Shown: piece after piece, positions 5,867 to 14,292 of the stretch | Layout: each line of letters begins with the position of its first letter | Position numbering within the stretch: position 1 is the stretch's first letter | Assembly (NCBI RefSeq): GCF_900113445.1 | Contig: NZ_FOPJ01000006.1 | Location: 59,272-123,271, forward strand | Reading direction: 5' to 3' | DNA: 64,000 bases | Source: Corynebacterium spheniscorum | Lineage (GTDB): Bacteria; Actinomycetota; Actinomycetes; Mycobacteriales; Mycobacteriaceae | Program-made: the position numbers and the translations under genes | Notes under the pieces: generated by a model | Database searches by the model: none | What the model was told of the DNA's origin: nothing | What the model saw: the letters and a program-made list of their open reading frames with translations, nothing else

Positions 5867-8710
5867 TTAGCGACCGATGGCGACGACGCTGCGGCGGATC
5901 GCATTAATCGCCCGCCGCGCAGTCTTAGCAAGCTGCTGGGCATGCTCTTCTTCTTGTTCCCCAGCCACCGCATTGATCTGTTGAAGCACATCCACCAATT
6001 GCCGGCAGGTGCGCACAAAATCACCGGGGCTTAACTCCGCCCCACAAGCTGCGGCCGCACCAAGGCAATAATCCAACGGTGCACCAGCAGTCCACTGGTG
6101 TGCCGCCAAAGCGAAATGCGGTTGCGGTTCCGGGGTGAAAGGCAAACGAAGCTTTTCTTCCTCCCGCGCAATGCTGGCCCATAATGCGGTGGTTTCATTC
6201 ATCGCCTCAGCCATCGCCTCGGTGGGTGCATTGTCATTAAAGAAACCACGATCACGGCGGTTTTCGAAGGTACAAAGGCTCACTACCCCCGCTAGCTCTG
6301 CTGGGTCCAGGCCCTCCCACACGCGATGTTCTAAGCATTCTGCGATCAGCAGATCCGCACCGGCATGGATCCGGGCGAGGGTGTGCCCAGCTTCGGTGAG
6401 CTCCACGCGCCGGGTGGGTTGGCTCTCTTCATCAACCGGTGGATCGATATGGGAGCTGACATAACCGAAGTTTTCCAACAACTCCAAAATGGCGTGGAAG
6501 CTACGGATCAGCGAACCTGAATCGCTTTCCACCTCGCGGGCGAGCTTGCGTGCCACTGCCCGGGAGCGGCTGACACTATGCGCCAAGCTGGCGAGGTGTT
6601 CGCGTACATCCTTAGGTAGGCGGTGGGCGGGATGCTGGCGCATCTCTTCTCTTAACGCGGTGACCTTCTTATTGGGTCGGAACCGCGGGGTGAGCCGCAT
6701 CTTCTTGGGGCTTTGCAGGCGGGTGCGCCTAAGGATCGCCAGGGCGTGCTTGGCATCTGATTTAGGTACCAAGCGACCCTTGCCGCGGCCCAGCACGATG
6801 GGGGCTACCCCGAAGTCTTCTACCCCAAGGCGTTTAACGCTGCCATCTTTGAACACAAAAAGCGGGCGCGGATCCTGGTGATCGCGGGCCGGCTGCAAAA
6901 TGATTGCCTGCATTGGGCGTTTTTGTTTCTTGGTAGGCAACGCCAGGATCTCGCCTTTTTCCAGCCGCCTTAACGTGGTGAGGATTTCCTTGCGATGAGA
7001 TTCCAAGGACGCCGAGCGTGCCTCACGTTCGGCCTCGCTGATTTTCCGGCGAAGATCCACATAGCTGAGGATTTCTTCCGGGGAGATCTCAATATCCTCA
7101 TGCTCATCCACAATTGCCGCGGCGGTGGCCTCGAAGGCCTCTTGGGATTCGCTGGCTTCATTGCGGGCGCGTTCGAGTTTGGCGGCCACATCAACTACGG
7201 CCGCATCGGTTTGGAATTGGGCGAAGGAGCGACTGATCAGCCTGGTTGCTGCTGTTAAGCCAATGGTGTTCACCAGGTTCACGGACATGTTGTAGCCCGG
7301 CGCGAAAGTAGAGATCAACGGGTAGGTGCGGGTACTTGCCAGGCCGGCGACTTCGCGGGGATCCATCCCTGGTGCCCATTGGACGACAGCATTGCCGATG
7401 GTGTCGATACCGCGGCGCCCGGCGCGCCCGGTGAGCTGGGTGTATTGGCCTGGGGTGAGATCCACGTGGGCTTCGCCATTGAATTTCACCAGTTTTTCTA
7501 GCAGCACGGTGCGCGCCGGCATATTAATACCCAAGGCCAGGGTTTCGGTGGCGAAGACTACTTTGAGCAGGCCTTTGACGAAGAGTTTTTCGACGATATG
7601 GCGGAAGGCAGGCAGCATGCCGGCGTGGTGTGCGGCAAAGCCGCGCATAAGTGCGCCGCGCCAACGGTGGAAGTCGAGGACCTCGAGTTCTTCTTGGGGG
7701 ATGTCGGCCACGCCTTTATCAATGATGGCGGCGATCTCGGAGGCTTCTTCGTGGGTGGATAATTCCAGGCGAGCACCTAGGCATTGCATGACTGCCCCAT
7801 CGCAGCCAGCGCGGGAGAAGATAAACACAATGGCCGGCAGCATGCCTTGGCCATAGAGCAGCCGGATGGCTTCGGGGCGCCCCAGTGGGCGGGGGCTGCG
7901 GCTAGGTGCGGCAGAGATTTCTAGGGGTTTGCGGCCACGGCGGCTCCGGGAGCGAAACCCTGGACGGTCGACGTATTCGAAGGGGGCATCATCATTGGGG
8001 TCGAAGCTTCGCCCATCGCGGAAGGCGGGATGGGTTTTTTCGATTCTTTCCACCAGGTTGGGGTTCACCGGGGTGGCGGAATCCCCTGCTTTAAAGAGCG
8101 GGTGGAGTTCTTTTCCGAAGAGCATCCACTGATCTAGTGGCACGGGGCGGTGCTCAGAAACAATGACTTTGGTGTCGCCGCGTACGGAGCTTAACCAGCG
8201 GCCGAATTCTTCGGAGTTAGAAACAGTGGCGGATAACCCAATGATGCTGATGTAATCAGGCAGGTTGAGGATCACTTCTTCCCACACCGCACCGCGAGAG
8301 GCATCAGCGAGGAAGTGGATTTCATCCATGACGACGTGGCTGAGTCGCTCGAGGGTACTGGAGCCGGCGTAGATCATATTGCGCAGCACTTCGGTGGTCA
8401 TGACCACCACATCAGCGCTGCCGTTAATGGATACATCGCCGGTGAGTAGGCCGACGCGTTCTTCCCCGTAGGTGTCTACGAGGTCGTGGTATTTCTGGTT
8501 GCTGAGTGCCTTAATGGGTGTGGTGTAGAAGCATTTGGTGCCGCGGCTTAGAGCGAGTGAGACTGCGAATTCACCGACTACGGTTTTTCCGGCACCGGTG
8601 GGTGCGCAGACTAAAACCCCATGGCCTTCCTCAACGGCTTGGCAGCCTTCTTCTTGGAAAGGATCCATGGGGAATCCGAGGTGTGTAGCGAATTCCTCAA
8701 GGTGACTCAT
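5867..8710 (-). CDS. helY: Ski2-like DEAD/DEAH-box helicase HelY
   Basis: About 947 residues. Superfamily 2 motifs occur in order: Walker A GAGKT at about 39-43, TTPIKAL (motif Ia), DEIH at about 129-132, SAT, and in the second RecA domain HHAGMLP, ATETLALGINMPA and QLTGRAGRRG. The long C-terminal part is the winged-helix/DSHCT region of Ski2/Mtr4-like RNA helicases. Actinobacterial HelY is thought to act on RNA or DNA structure; its precise role is not established. I start at the ATG at 8708-8710, 7 bases after a TAGCGT box, rather than the GTG three codons earlier. It is the distal gene of the pafBC-tatAC cluster as in mycobacteria. Confidence 0.92.
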   Translation of the reverse strand: MSHLEEFATHLGFPMDPFQEEGCQAVEEGHGVLVCAPTGAGKTVVGEFAVSLALSRGTKCFYTTPIKALSNQKYHDLVDTYGEERVGLLTGDVSINGSADVVVMTTEVLRNMIYAGSSTLERLSHVVMDEIHFLADASRGAVWEEVILNLPDYISIIGLSATVSNSEEFGRWLSSVRGDTKVIVSEHRPVPLDQWMLFGKELHPLFKAGDSATPVNPNLVERIEKTHPAFRDGRSFDPNDDAPFEYVDRPGFRSRSRRGRKPLEISAAPSRSPRPLGRPEAIRLLYGQGMLPAIVFIFSRAGCDGAVMQCLGARLELSTHEEASEIAAIIDKGVADIPQEELEVLDFHRWRGALMRGFAAHHAGMLPAFRHIVEKLFVKGLLKVVFATETLALGINMPARTVLLEKLVKFNGEAHVDLTPGQYTQLTGRAGRRGIDTIGNAVVQWAPGMDPREVAGLASTRTYPLISTFAPGYNMSVNLVNTIGLTAATRLISRSFAQFQTDAAVVDVAAKLERARNEASESQEAFEATAAAIVDEHEDIEISPEEILSYVDLRRKISEAEREARSASLESHRKEILTTLRRLEKGEILALPTKKQKRPMQAIILQPARDHQDPRPLFVFKDGSVKRLGVEDFGVAPIVLGRGKGRLVPKSDAKHALAILRRTRLQSPKKMRLTPRFRPNKKVTALREEMRQHPAHRLPKDVREHLASLAHSVSRSRAVARKLAREVESDSGSLIRSFHAILELLENFGYVSSHIDPPVDEESQPTRRVELTEAGHTLARIHAGADLLIAECLEHRVWEGLDPAELAGVVSLCTFENRRDRGFFNDNAPTEAMAEAMNETTALWASIAREEEKLRLPFTPEPQPHFALAAHQWTAGAPLDYCLGAAAACGAELSPGDFVRTCRQLVDVLQQINAVAGEQEEEHAQQLAKTARRAINAIRRSVVAIGR

Positions 8711-8717
8711 GCTCACC

Positions 8718-8723
8718 ACGCTA
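8718..8723 (-). promoter_or_regulatory. -10 box of helY (leaderless)
   Basis: TAGCGT on the minus strand, 7 bases before the ATG at 8710; helY can therefore be transcribed apart from tatC. Confidence 0.45.
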
Positions 8724-8737
8724 CGTGAGGTTAAGAG

Positions 8738-9862
8738 CTAGAGCACGTCGGAAAAGTCTGGGCCTTGTGGCCCACCGAAAGCACCTGGTGCCGGCGGGGT
8801 CTGTGGGTTCACCGGTTGGTTCCTCGGAGCTGGGCTTGGCGATGGAGGCGCCGTTGGTATCGGGCGGGTGGGCATCACCGGAGCGGCACTGGGGTTAATA
8901 GGTTCCGGGCGCGGAATCGGCGCGCTTGCTGCAGCTACCTCATCGGGACCAAGGGTGGAGGCCTGATCATCATCAAGATCCAGCCAGTCCGGGCGTTGAC
9001 GTTTACGGCGCTTATCGTTGAGGCGGCAGAACTGCATGGCGATCTCCACCAAAGCGGTGAGCGCGCAGGCCAGCACCGTCATACTGAAGGGGTCACCGCC
9101 GGGGGTCATAAAGGCGGCGAAGATGAAAAGCACCACGATGATCATGCGGCGTTTTTCTTTAATGTTCTCGTATTCGATGATGCCCACAATATTGAGCATC
9201 GCGATGATCAACGGCACTTCGAAGCTCACGCCGAAAATCACCAACAGGGCAAGCAGGAAGCCGAAGTAGGCGTGACCAGTCAGCGCGGTGGTTTGAACCT
9301 GGTCACCGATGGTGAGTAGGAAGGCCAGACCGAAGTGCACCACGGTGTAGGCCAAGGCAGCACCGATGAGGAAGAGGATCACCGCAATGGTGACGAAAGA
9401 GAACGTCCACTTGCGTTCATTCTTGTGCAAGCCCGGGGTAATAAACGCCCAGATTTGGTAAAGCCACACAGGTGAGGAAATAACGCTACCGGCGAGCGCG
9501 CCAACCTTTAGGCGCAGCATGAACATTTCAAAAGGTCCGGTGGCCAGCAGGCGGCACTCCCCATCGAAGGAGAAATCCGCGCGGCTTGCCGGTGGCAGCG
9601 CGCAATAGGGTTCGCGCAGAATATCGCCGAGTGAAGGGATGGACCTAAACCCCAGGGCGGGGATTCCCGGCAGGGTGGTTTGGTACCAGATGAATCCCAG
9701 AATGGTGCCGCCGATAAAAGCGAGCAGGGAGATAATCACGCGGCGGCGTAATTCGCGCAGGTGCTCCACCAAAGACATGGAACCGTCAGTATTTTTCCGA
9801 CGTTTCGCGGCCCGCCAGCGGGATGCATTGCTGGCTTTCTTGGGCGCAGGCTGGGAAGTCAC
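8738..9862 (-). CDS. tatC: Sec-independent protein translocase subunit TatC
   Basis: A 374-residue membrane protein with six predicted helices between about residues 40 and 275. Family motifs are MSLVEHLRELRRR before helix 1, SSPVWLYQIWAFITPGL and FGVSFEVPLI. TatC recognises twin-arginine signal peptides and recruits TatA to move folded proteins across the membrane. The last 90 or so residues are an acidic then proline-rich tail (APPSPSPAP repeats), longer than in E. coli TatC but usual in Actinobacteria. The start is GTG at 9860-9862, behind an AAGGTGAG ribosome site. tatA lies 117 bases upstream, separated by a hairpin, so the two may be only partly co-transcribed. Confidence 0.95.
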   Translation of the reverse strand: MTSQPAPKKASNASRWRAAKRRKNTDGSMSLVEHLRELRRRVIISLLAFIGGTILGFIWYQTTLPGIPALGFRSIPSLGDILREPYCALPPASRADFSFDGECRLLATGPFEMFMLRLKVGALAGSVISSPVWLYQIWAFITPGLHKNERKWTFSFVTIAVILFLIGAALAYTVVHFGLAFLLTIGDQVQTTALTGHAYFGFLLALLVIFGVSFEVPLIIAMLNIVGIIEYENIKEKRRMIIVVLFIFAAFMTPGGDPFSMTVLACALTALVEIAMQFCRLNDKRRKRQRPDWLDLDDDQASTLGPDEVAAASAPIPRPEPINPSAAPVMPTRPIPTAPPSPSPAPRNQPVNPQTPPAPGAFGGPQGPDFSDVL

Positions 9863-9905
9863 GGGGGTTATCTCACCTTCTAACCTATCGGTGATAGCGC
9901 ATAAA

Positions 9906-9950
9906 TAAGGGAGTCATTAACGCCTGCGGGCAAGTGTCAACGCTCCCTTA
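9906..9950 (-). terminator. Hairpin between tatA and tatC
   Basis: TAAGGGAG (9906-9913) pairs with CTCCCTTA (9943-9950) around a 29-base loop, followed on the minus strand by TTTAT. It could end part of the tatA transcripts and lower tatC expression relative to tatA. The loop holds TTGACA on the minus strand, a possible -35 for tatC. Confidence 0.4.
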
Positions 9951-9978
9951 AATACTGTGTGGGTAAGCAGTCAGAGCT

Positions 9979-10404
9979 TTATTGTGGCTGCTGCGGCGGA
10001 TACCCAGGGTTCTGGTTGGGGTGCGGTTGCTGCGGATACTCCGGCTGCGGATACGCCTGCTGTTGCGGCTGATAACCCGGGGCGGGTTGTTGGGGTTGCT
10101 GCTGTTGCGGGTAAGCCTGCGGCGGCACCGGCTCATGTGGCTGCTGATAATGCGGCTGCGGGGCCGCATAATTTTGAGCATCAACCTGCGGCTGCTGCAC
10201 CTGCGGATAGGTGGGCTGCGGCTGCTGGGTTAGTTGAGGTGTTTGTTGCTGAGCATCATCATTGCTCATTTCCTTCACCTCGGATTTGAAGATGCGCATG
10301 GAGCGACCCAAGGAACGGGCTGCTTCCGGAAGCTTCTTCGCACCAAAGAGCAGGATAATAACGCCTGCGATGATGATGATCTCGAGTGGACCTAAATTAG
10401 GCAT
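9979..10404 (-). CDS. tatA: Sec-independent protein translocase subunit TatA
   Basis: About 141 residues. [21 protein letters not shown] forms the single membrane helix, followed by the [14 protein letters not shown] hinge and amphipathic helix, the hallmark of TatA; it oligomerises to form the translocation pore. After about residue 55 the protein is a long Q/P/Y-rich low-complexity tail, much longer than in E. coli TatA. The start is the ATG at 10402-10404, preceded by AAAGGTGA at good spacing; an in-frame codon ten residues earlier lacks this. It is followed by tatC and preceded by pafC, as in mycobacteria. Confidence 0.93.
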   Translation of the reverse strand: MPNLGPLEIIIIAGVIILLFGAKKLPEAARSLGRSMRIFKSEVKEMSNDDAQQQTPQLTQQPQPTYPQVQQPQVDAQNYAAPQPHYQQPHEPVPPQAYPQQQQPQQPAPGYQPQQQAYPQPEYPQQPHPNQNPGYPPQQPQ

Positions 10405-10483
10405 GGTCACCTTTTCTACATTTCGTGAGTACAACTCTGCGGAAAAGAGGGCTGGTTATAAGTGAAGGTGGCGCCATGCACCC

Positions 10484-11527
10484 TTAGGGTGCGGGTTTTT
10501 CCGCTGCTGTGGGTTGATCATACGCCCCGAGCCCAGTGAGTGCTCGTTCCCGCACCTGCGCGCGTAGATTCGCCGATAATTTCGTGGCCTTCGATACCTC
10601 AAAACGATCAGCGTTGCCCAAAGCGAAGCGAATAAACCACGCTTCGGAACCAATCGGCATCCGCGCGGCAATCCGCCCATCTTCTTCAGCCTCACCCAAG
10701 GTCAGCGGATAGTAGTCCGCTAACCACACCGCATCCGGGTGAATGAGGATATCCACGATCTGCTCAATATCCCCGAAGTTGAAGGGATCATCCGCATCGA
10801 ATTTCAGGCGCTGTTTATCCTTATCCGCCGGCTCATCCAGGATCTCAATATCTTCAATGCGATCCGTGCGGAAATGTCGATAACCTTCACGAAGATGGTC
10901 ATAGGCGGTGATATAGGAGTGTCCATCATGAGTGAAAAGATGCACCGGGCTGAGGATCCTTTCACTTAGGGACTGCGCTGAGGCCCCGTAGTACTGGATC
11001 CGTAGCTTCCGTGACTCATCTACTGCTTGGCGTACCACCGAGAGGGTTTTTTCTACCTGCCGTTGGGCGAGGTCTTCTTCTTGAAGGGAACTCAGCCCAT
11101 CAACGATGGCATCTAAGGATTTCCCGGTCAGCGCCCGAAGCTTCGCCGCCGCGGAGCTCACGGCTTGGTAGTCAATAAGCCCGGGGCTTTGCTCTAACAC
11201 TTCCAGGGTCAACAATAAGGTTGCTGCCTCGGTTCGGGTGAGCCGAAGGGGGCGATCCATCCCCTGATTATTACTAATCCGCACCTCGGTGTAGCTGGGC
11301 TGTAAGTCCACCAAGTTATCCGGCATAAGCCCCGGTAAACCACAGCACCATAGGCGGTTGAGGTCCGCCATGATTTCTGCGGGCTTGCGGCCTAAATCTT
11401 GGGCGGCTTCCATCACGGAGCGTTCCGGGTGCGACTCGAAGTAGGGAATCAGGTTGAGCATCCGCACCAAAGATTCGATGCTTTCTGGGCTGCTTCCAGC
11501 TAAGGAACGAGTTTCTTTGCTCATCAC
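10484..11527 (-). CDS. pafC: WYL-domain transcriptional regulator PafC
   Basis: A 347-residue protein with an N-terminal winged helix and a WYL domain in the centre to C-terminal half (QYYGAS, HLFTHDGHSYITAYDHLREGYRHFRTDRI). PafB and PafC act together as an activator of DNA-damage genes independent of LexA/RecA; the WYL domain is proposed to sense a nucleic-acid ligand. It overlaps pafB by 4 bases (translational coupling), consistent with the heterodimer. The gene was named for its position beside pafA rather than a role in pupylation. Confidence 0.92.
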   Translation of the reverse strand: MMSKETRSLAGSSPESIESLVRMLNLIPYFESHPERSVMEAAQDLGRKPAEIMADLNRLWCCGLPGLMPDNLVDLQPSYTEVRISNNQGMDRPLRLTRTEAATLLLTLEVLEQSPGLIDYQAVSSAAAKLRALTGKSLDAIVDGLSSLQEEDLAQRQVEKTLSVVRQAVDESRKLRIQYYGASAQSLSERILSPVHLFTHDGHSYITAYDHLREGYRHFRTDRIEDIEILDEPADKDKQRLKFDADDPFNFGDIEQIVDILIHPDAVWLADYYPLTLGEAEEDGRIAARMPIGSEAWFIRFALGNADRFEVSKATKLSANLRAQVRERALTGLGAYDQPTAAEKPAP

Positions 11528-12498
11528 TTATCCCCTTGAGCTGCGGCTAGCTTTAATAAGGCAATAATGTCATCCACCACGGCCTGAGGTTCAAGCGCCC
11601 TCACCTGCGGGGCTAGGCCGGCGAGAGTGCGCACTATTTCTTCATGCTCCACATCTTTCATCCGCCAAGTATCGCGATCGAGTTCCTCACAGCGGGGATC
11701 ACGCACTAACTCCATGGCCGCTAAACGAGGCCCGGTGAAAACTACGGTGGTGCGGCGATAGCGCTGCGCTAAGGACTCCTCCACCGCATCATTAAGGTCA
11801 AGGTCTGCCGGTTTATGGTGCGTGGCGTCCTCCCCCACCACTACGTTGTGGATGCGGCGGATACGGAAGGTGCGCACAGCTTCTTTATCTAAGTCAAAGC
11901 CCACTAAGTAAATGCGGGAGCGTAGACTCACCAGCCCCCAGGGGTCCATGCGGCGTTCCACTGCCTCAGCGGTAGCACTCGGCAAGTATTGGAAGCTAAT
12001 GGATTTTTGGTAGCGCACCGCTTTCAGACAATTATCCAGCACCGCCGGTTCAAGCAGGGCTAGATCATCCCCACCTCTGGCGAGCTTCGATGGTGCTAGA
12101 TCACGGTTTAACCCAGTGGCAGCAAGCTTGGTCCACCCGGAGCGATTAAAAGCAGCTAAGGCACCTTTTCCGCCTAGATCCCCAGCTAATCCCAGTACGG
12201 CGGCTTCCGCTTCAGTGAAGGTGATTTCTGGGAGCGCATAGTGCTCATTTTGGATGCGATAAGCAGAGCGCCCACCGGGGTCAGAGATATGTTCCAGCGG
12301 CACCCCGGCGCGGCGAAGGGCTTGACGGTCCCGCCGGAAGGTGGTGCGGAAACCGTCATAGGTCATGTCCTTATAGGCATCAATGCGTTCATGCAGCTCC
12401 TCTAAGGTCAACCCCTCATGGTTGGGGTCATGTGCTGCATCGAGGAACGCGAAGGTGAGGTTCACCAGGCGTTCTACATGTGGGTCTGGACTTGTCAT
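11524..12498 (-). CDS. pafB: WYL-domain transcriptional regulator PafB
   Basis: A 324-residue partner of PafC. The N-terminal half is a winged-helix region (YDGFRTTFRRDRQALRRAGVPLE), the C-terminal half a WYL domain (SFQYLPSATAEAVERRMDPWGLV, RSRIYLVGFDLDKEAVRTFRIRRI). The stop codon overlaps the pafC start. Its start lies 36 bases after the pafA stop, behind an AAGG-type ribosome site, so pafA-pafB-pafC probably form one transcription unit. Expected function is regulation of mycobacterial-type DNA-damage genes; this is by homology only. Confidence 0.92.
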   Translation of the reverse strand: MTSPDPHVERLVNLTFAFLDAAHDPNHEGLTLEELHERIDAYKDMTYDGFRTTFRRDRQALRRAGVPLEHISDPGGRSAYRIQNEHYALPEITFTEAEAAVLGLAGDLGGKGALAAFNRSGWTKLAATGLNRDLAPSKLARGGDDLALLEPAVLDNCLKAVRYQKSISFQYLPSATAEAVERRMDPWGLVSLRSRIYLVGFDLDKEAVRTFRIRRIHNVVVGEDATHHKPADLDLNDAVEESLAQRYRRTTVVFTGPRLAAMELVRDPRCEELDRDTWRMKDVEHEEIVRTLAGLAPQVRALEPQAVVDDIIALLKLAAAQGDK

Positions 12499-12534
12499 CT
12501 GCCTTGCCCCTTCCTAAACCATCACCGGATGCTG

Positions 12535-14010
12535 CTATGAGGATGTCGCCCAGCGCTGCGCGTGCGCATCCATAAGTGCCAAGAGCTCTTCCACCTCGGT
12601 GCTGTGGGCACTAAGCGGATCACCCAATTCCACCATCCGGGGTTCTGGGTCATTGAGTTTAAGACGCAACCAATCCACCGTCACTGGTGCGTGGAGTTCT
12701 TCAGCGCAGCGGAGGAATCGACCACGCAGATGCGCGCGGGTGGTTTCTGGGGCCAGGTCACGGGCCTGGGCGATAGCGGCATCGCTACTCCACCGCTCCA
12801 CCGCTCCACGGGCTTCTAGCACCAGGAATAACCCACGGCCGGGGCGGATATCGTGGTAGGTCAAATCAATCTGGGCAAGCCGTGGATCATCCAAAGCGCA
12901 ATCAAATTTTTCCTGGTAGCGCTTCAAAAGATTCCACTTAATCACCCAGTCGATCTCCCGATCCACCGCGGAAAGATCCCCGCTTTCTAGGGCGCCTAAG
13001 GCGCGCTCCCATAAATCCACCACCTTGACCATCTGGGCGTTAGTCGTGCCGGTGCCTTCTTCTTGGCGATAATCCAACCAGCGCTTGGCGGCAGCGCAAT
13101 AGCCTTGTTGGATCTCCAGGGCGCTGATGTTCTTCTCCCCCACGCACTCCAAGGGCGGGCGGGCACTAAGATCGCGGCTGACTTGGCGGATCTGGGTGAT
13201 GGGGTCGCGAAGTTCCACTTCTGGAAGCTCAAAACCAGCTTCGATCATTTCGAGCATGAGCAACATGGAGCCCACTTTGAGGGCGAAGGAAGGTTCCGAC
13301 ATATTGGAATCCCCCACAATCACATGCATCCTGCGGAAGCGAGAAGAATCCGCGTGCGGTTCATCGCGGGTATTGATCATGGGCCGCGAACGCGTGGTTG
13401 CTGAAGACACGCCCTCCCACACGTGGTCAGCGCGTTGAGAGATACTCCACTGTGCTGGTTGATCACCCTGGGCGGGAATAATGCAGCCCGCCCCGCAGAT
13501 TAACTGCCTGGTCACTAGGAAAGGCACCAGCCTGGAACCAAGCTTCTTCAGCGAGGTTTCGCGACTGATCAAATAGTTTTCATGGCAGCCATAGGAGTTG
13601 CCGACGGAGTCAATATTGTTCTTAAAAAGATAGACGCGCCCCTCCCCTTTGCGTGGTGGGGTGCTGCTGCTGGGGAGTTCTTCGCGTAAAATCTGCTCGG
13701 CTTTTTGGGCGAGTTCATCGACAATGAGGTCCCCGGCGCGCTCGTGGTTCATTGCCTGGATTAAGCTATCGCATTCCCCGGTGGCGATTTCTGGGTGTGC
13801 CCCCACATCTAGGTAGAGGCGGGCAGCATTAGGCATGAAGATATTAGAGCTGGAGTATTTCGCCACAATGGGGCGGAAAAGGTAGCGCGCAATATCATCC
13901 GGGGCGAGCTCGCGGCTGCCAGCCGGATGGCGATAGCTAATGCCATATTCGGTTTCAATGCCAATGACGCGGCGGGTCAGGGCGCGTCCTGCTGCTTCCG
14001 GGGATCCCAT
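12535..14010 (-). CDS. pafA: Pup-protein ligase PafA
   Basis: A 491-residue member of the carboxylate-amine ligase family. The ATP/Mg-binding start RRVIGIETEYGI, the PNAARLYLDVGAHPE segment and RYLFRPIVAKYSSSNIFMP are typical. PafA phosphorylates the C-terminal glutamate of Pup and couples it to lysines of target proteins. The ATG at 14010 adds about 14 residues before RRVIGIE, similar to other corynebacterial PafA. It begins 5 bases after the pup stop. Homologous to Dop, encoded next to pup on its other side. Confidence 0.96.
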   Translation of the reverse strand: MGSPEAAGRALTRRVIGIETEYGISYRHPAGSRELAPDDIARYLFRPIVAKYSSSNIFMPNAARLYLDVGAHPEIATGECDSLIQAMNHERAGDLIVDELAQKAEQILREELPSSSTPPRKGEGRVYLFKNNIDSVGNSYGCHENYLISRETSLKKLGSRLVPFLVTRQLICGAGCIIPAQGDQPAQWSISQRADHVWEGVSSATTRSRPMINTRDEPHADSSRFRRMHVIVGDSNMSEPSFALKVGSMLLMLEMIEAGFELPEVELRDPITQIRQVSRDLSARPPLECVGEKNISALEIQQGYCAAAKRWLDYRQEEGTGTTNAQMVKVVDLWERALGALESGDLSAVDREIDWVIKWNLLKRYQEKFDCALDDPRLAQIDLTYHDIRPGRGLFLVLEARGAVERWSSDAAIAQARDLAPETTRAHLRGRFLRCAEELHAPVTVDWLRLKLNDPEPRMVELGDPLSAHSTEVEELLALMDAHAQRWATSS

Positions 14011-14015
14011 GGGGC

Positions 14016-14210
14016 CTACTGGCCGCCCTTCTGGACATAGGAGCGCACGAATTCTTCGGCGTCTTCTTCTAAAAGTTCGTCGATCTCATCGAGGAGGTCA
14101 TCCACCCCGGTGGTGTTGATCTGTACGGCGGCGCTTTCCGGGGATACGTTCTCGGCGTCATCCTCGCCGGGGCCGCCACCGTGGGTGGTGTGGAGATGTT
14201 CGGTGGACAC
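14016..14210 (-). CDS. pup: Prokaryotic ubiquitin-like protein Pup
   Basis: A 64-residue acidic protein with the conserved C-terminal half VDDLLDEIDELLEEDAEEF and the end YVQKGGQ. The C-terminal residue is Gln, so Dop must convert it to Glu before PafA can use it. The N-terminus (MSTEHLHTTHGG) differs from other Pups, as is normal for this disordered part. The start is GTG at 14208-14210; the best upstream purine run (AAAGGA) is 13 bases away, and another GTG lies 11 bases upstream in a different frame, so the exact start is less certain than the identity. Confidence 0.95.
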   Translation of the reverse strand: MSTEHLHTTHGGGPGEDDAENVSPESAAVQINTTGVDDLLDEIDELLEEDAEEFVRSYVQKGGQ

Positions 14211-14292
14211 TGTGCGTTCACTGTCCTTTCAAGACCAAAATGAGGTTTGGGGGTATGTGTTTATTGATTACCACGTCTAGCGCAGGCCTGCC

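Noticed and set aside
10478..10500. GCACCC/GGGTGC hairpin with T-run at the end of pafC
   Set aside because: The T-run is on the plus strand, where no gene ends; on the pafC strand it lacks T residues and overlaps the last codons.
14197..14221. A different pup start: GTG 11 bases upstream giving MNAQ, as in C. glutamicum Pup
   Set aside because: That frame does not reach the conserved Pup C-terminus; it would need an indel. Kept only as a hint that the N-terminus may have shifted.
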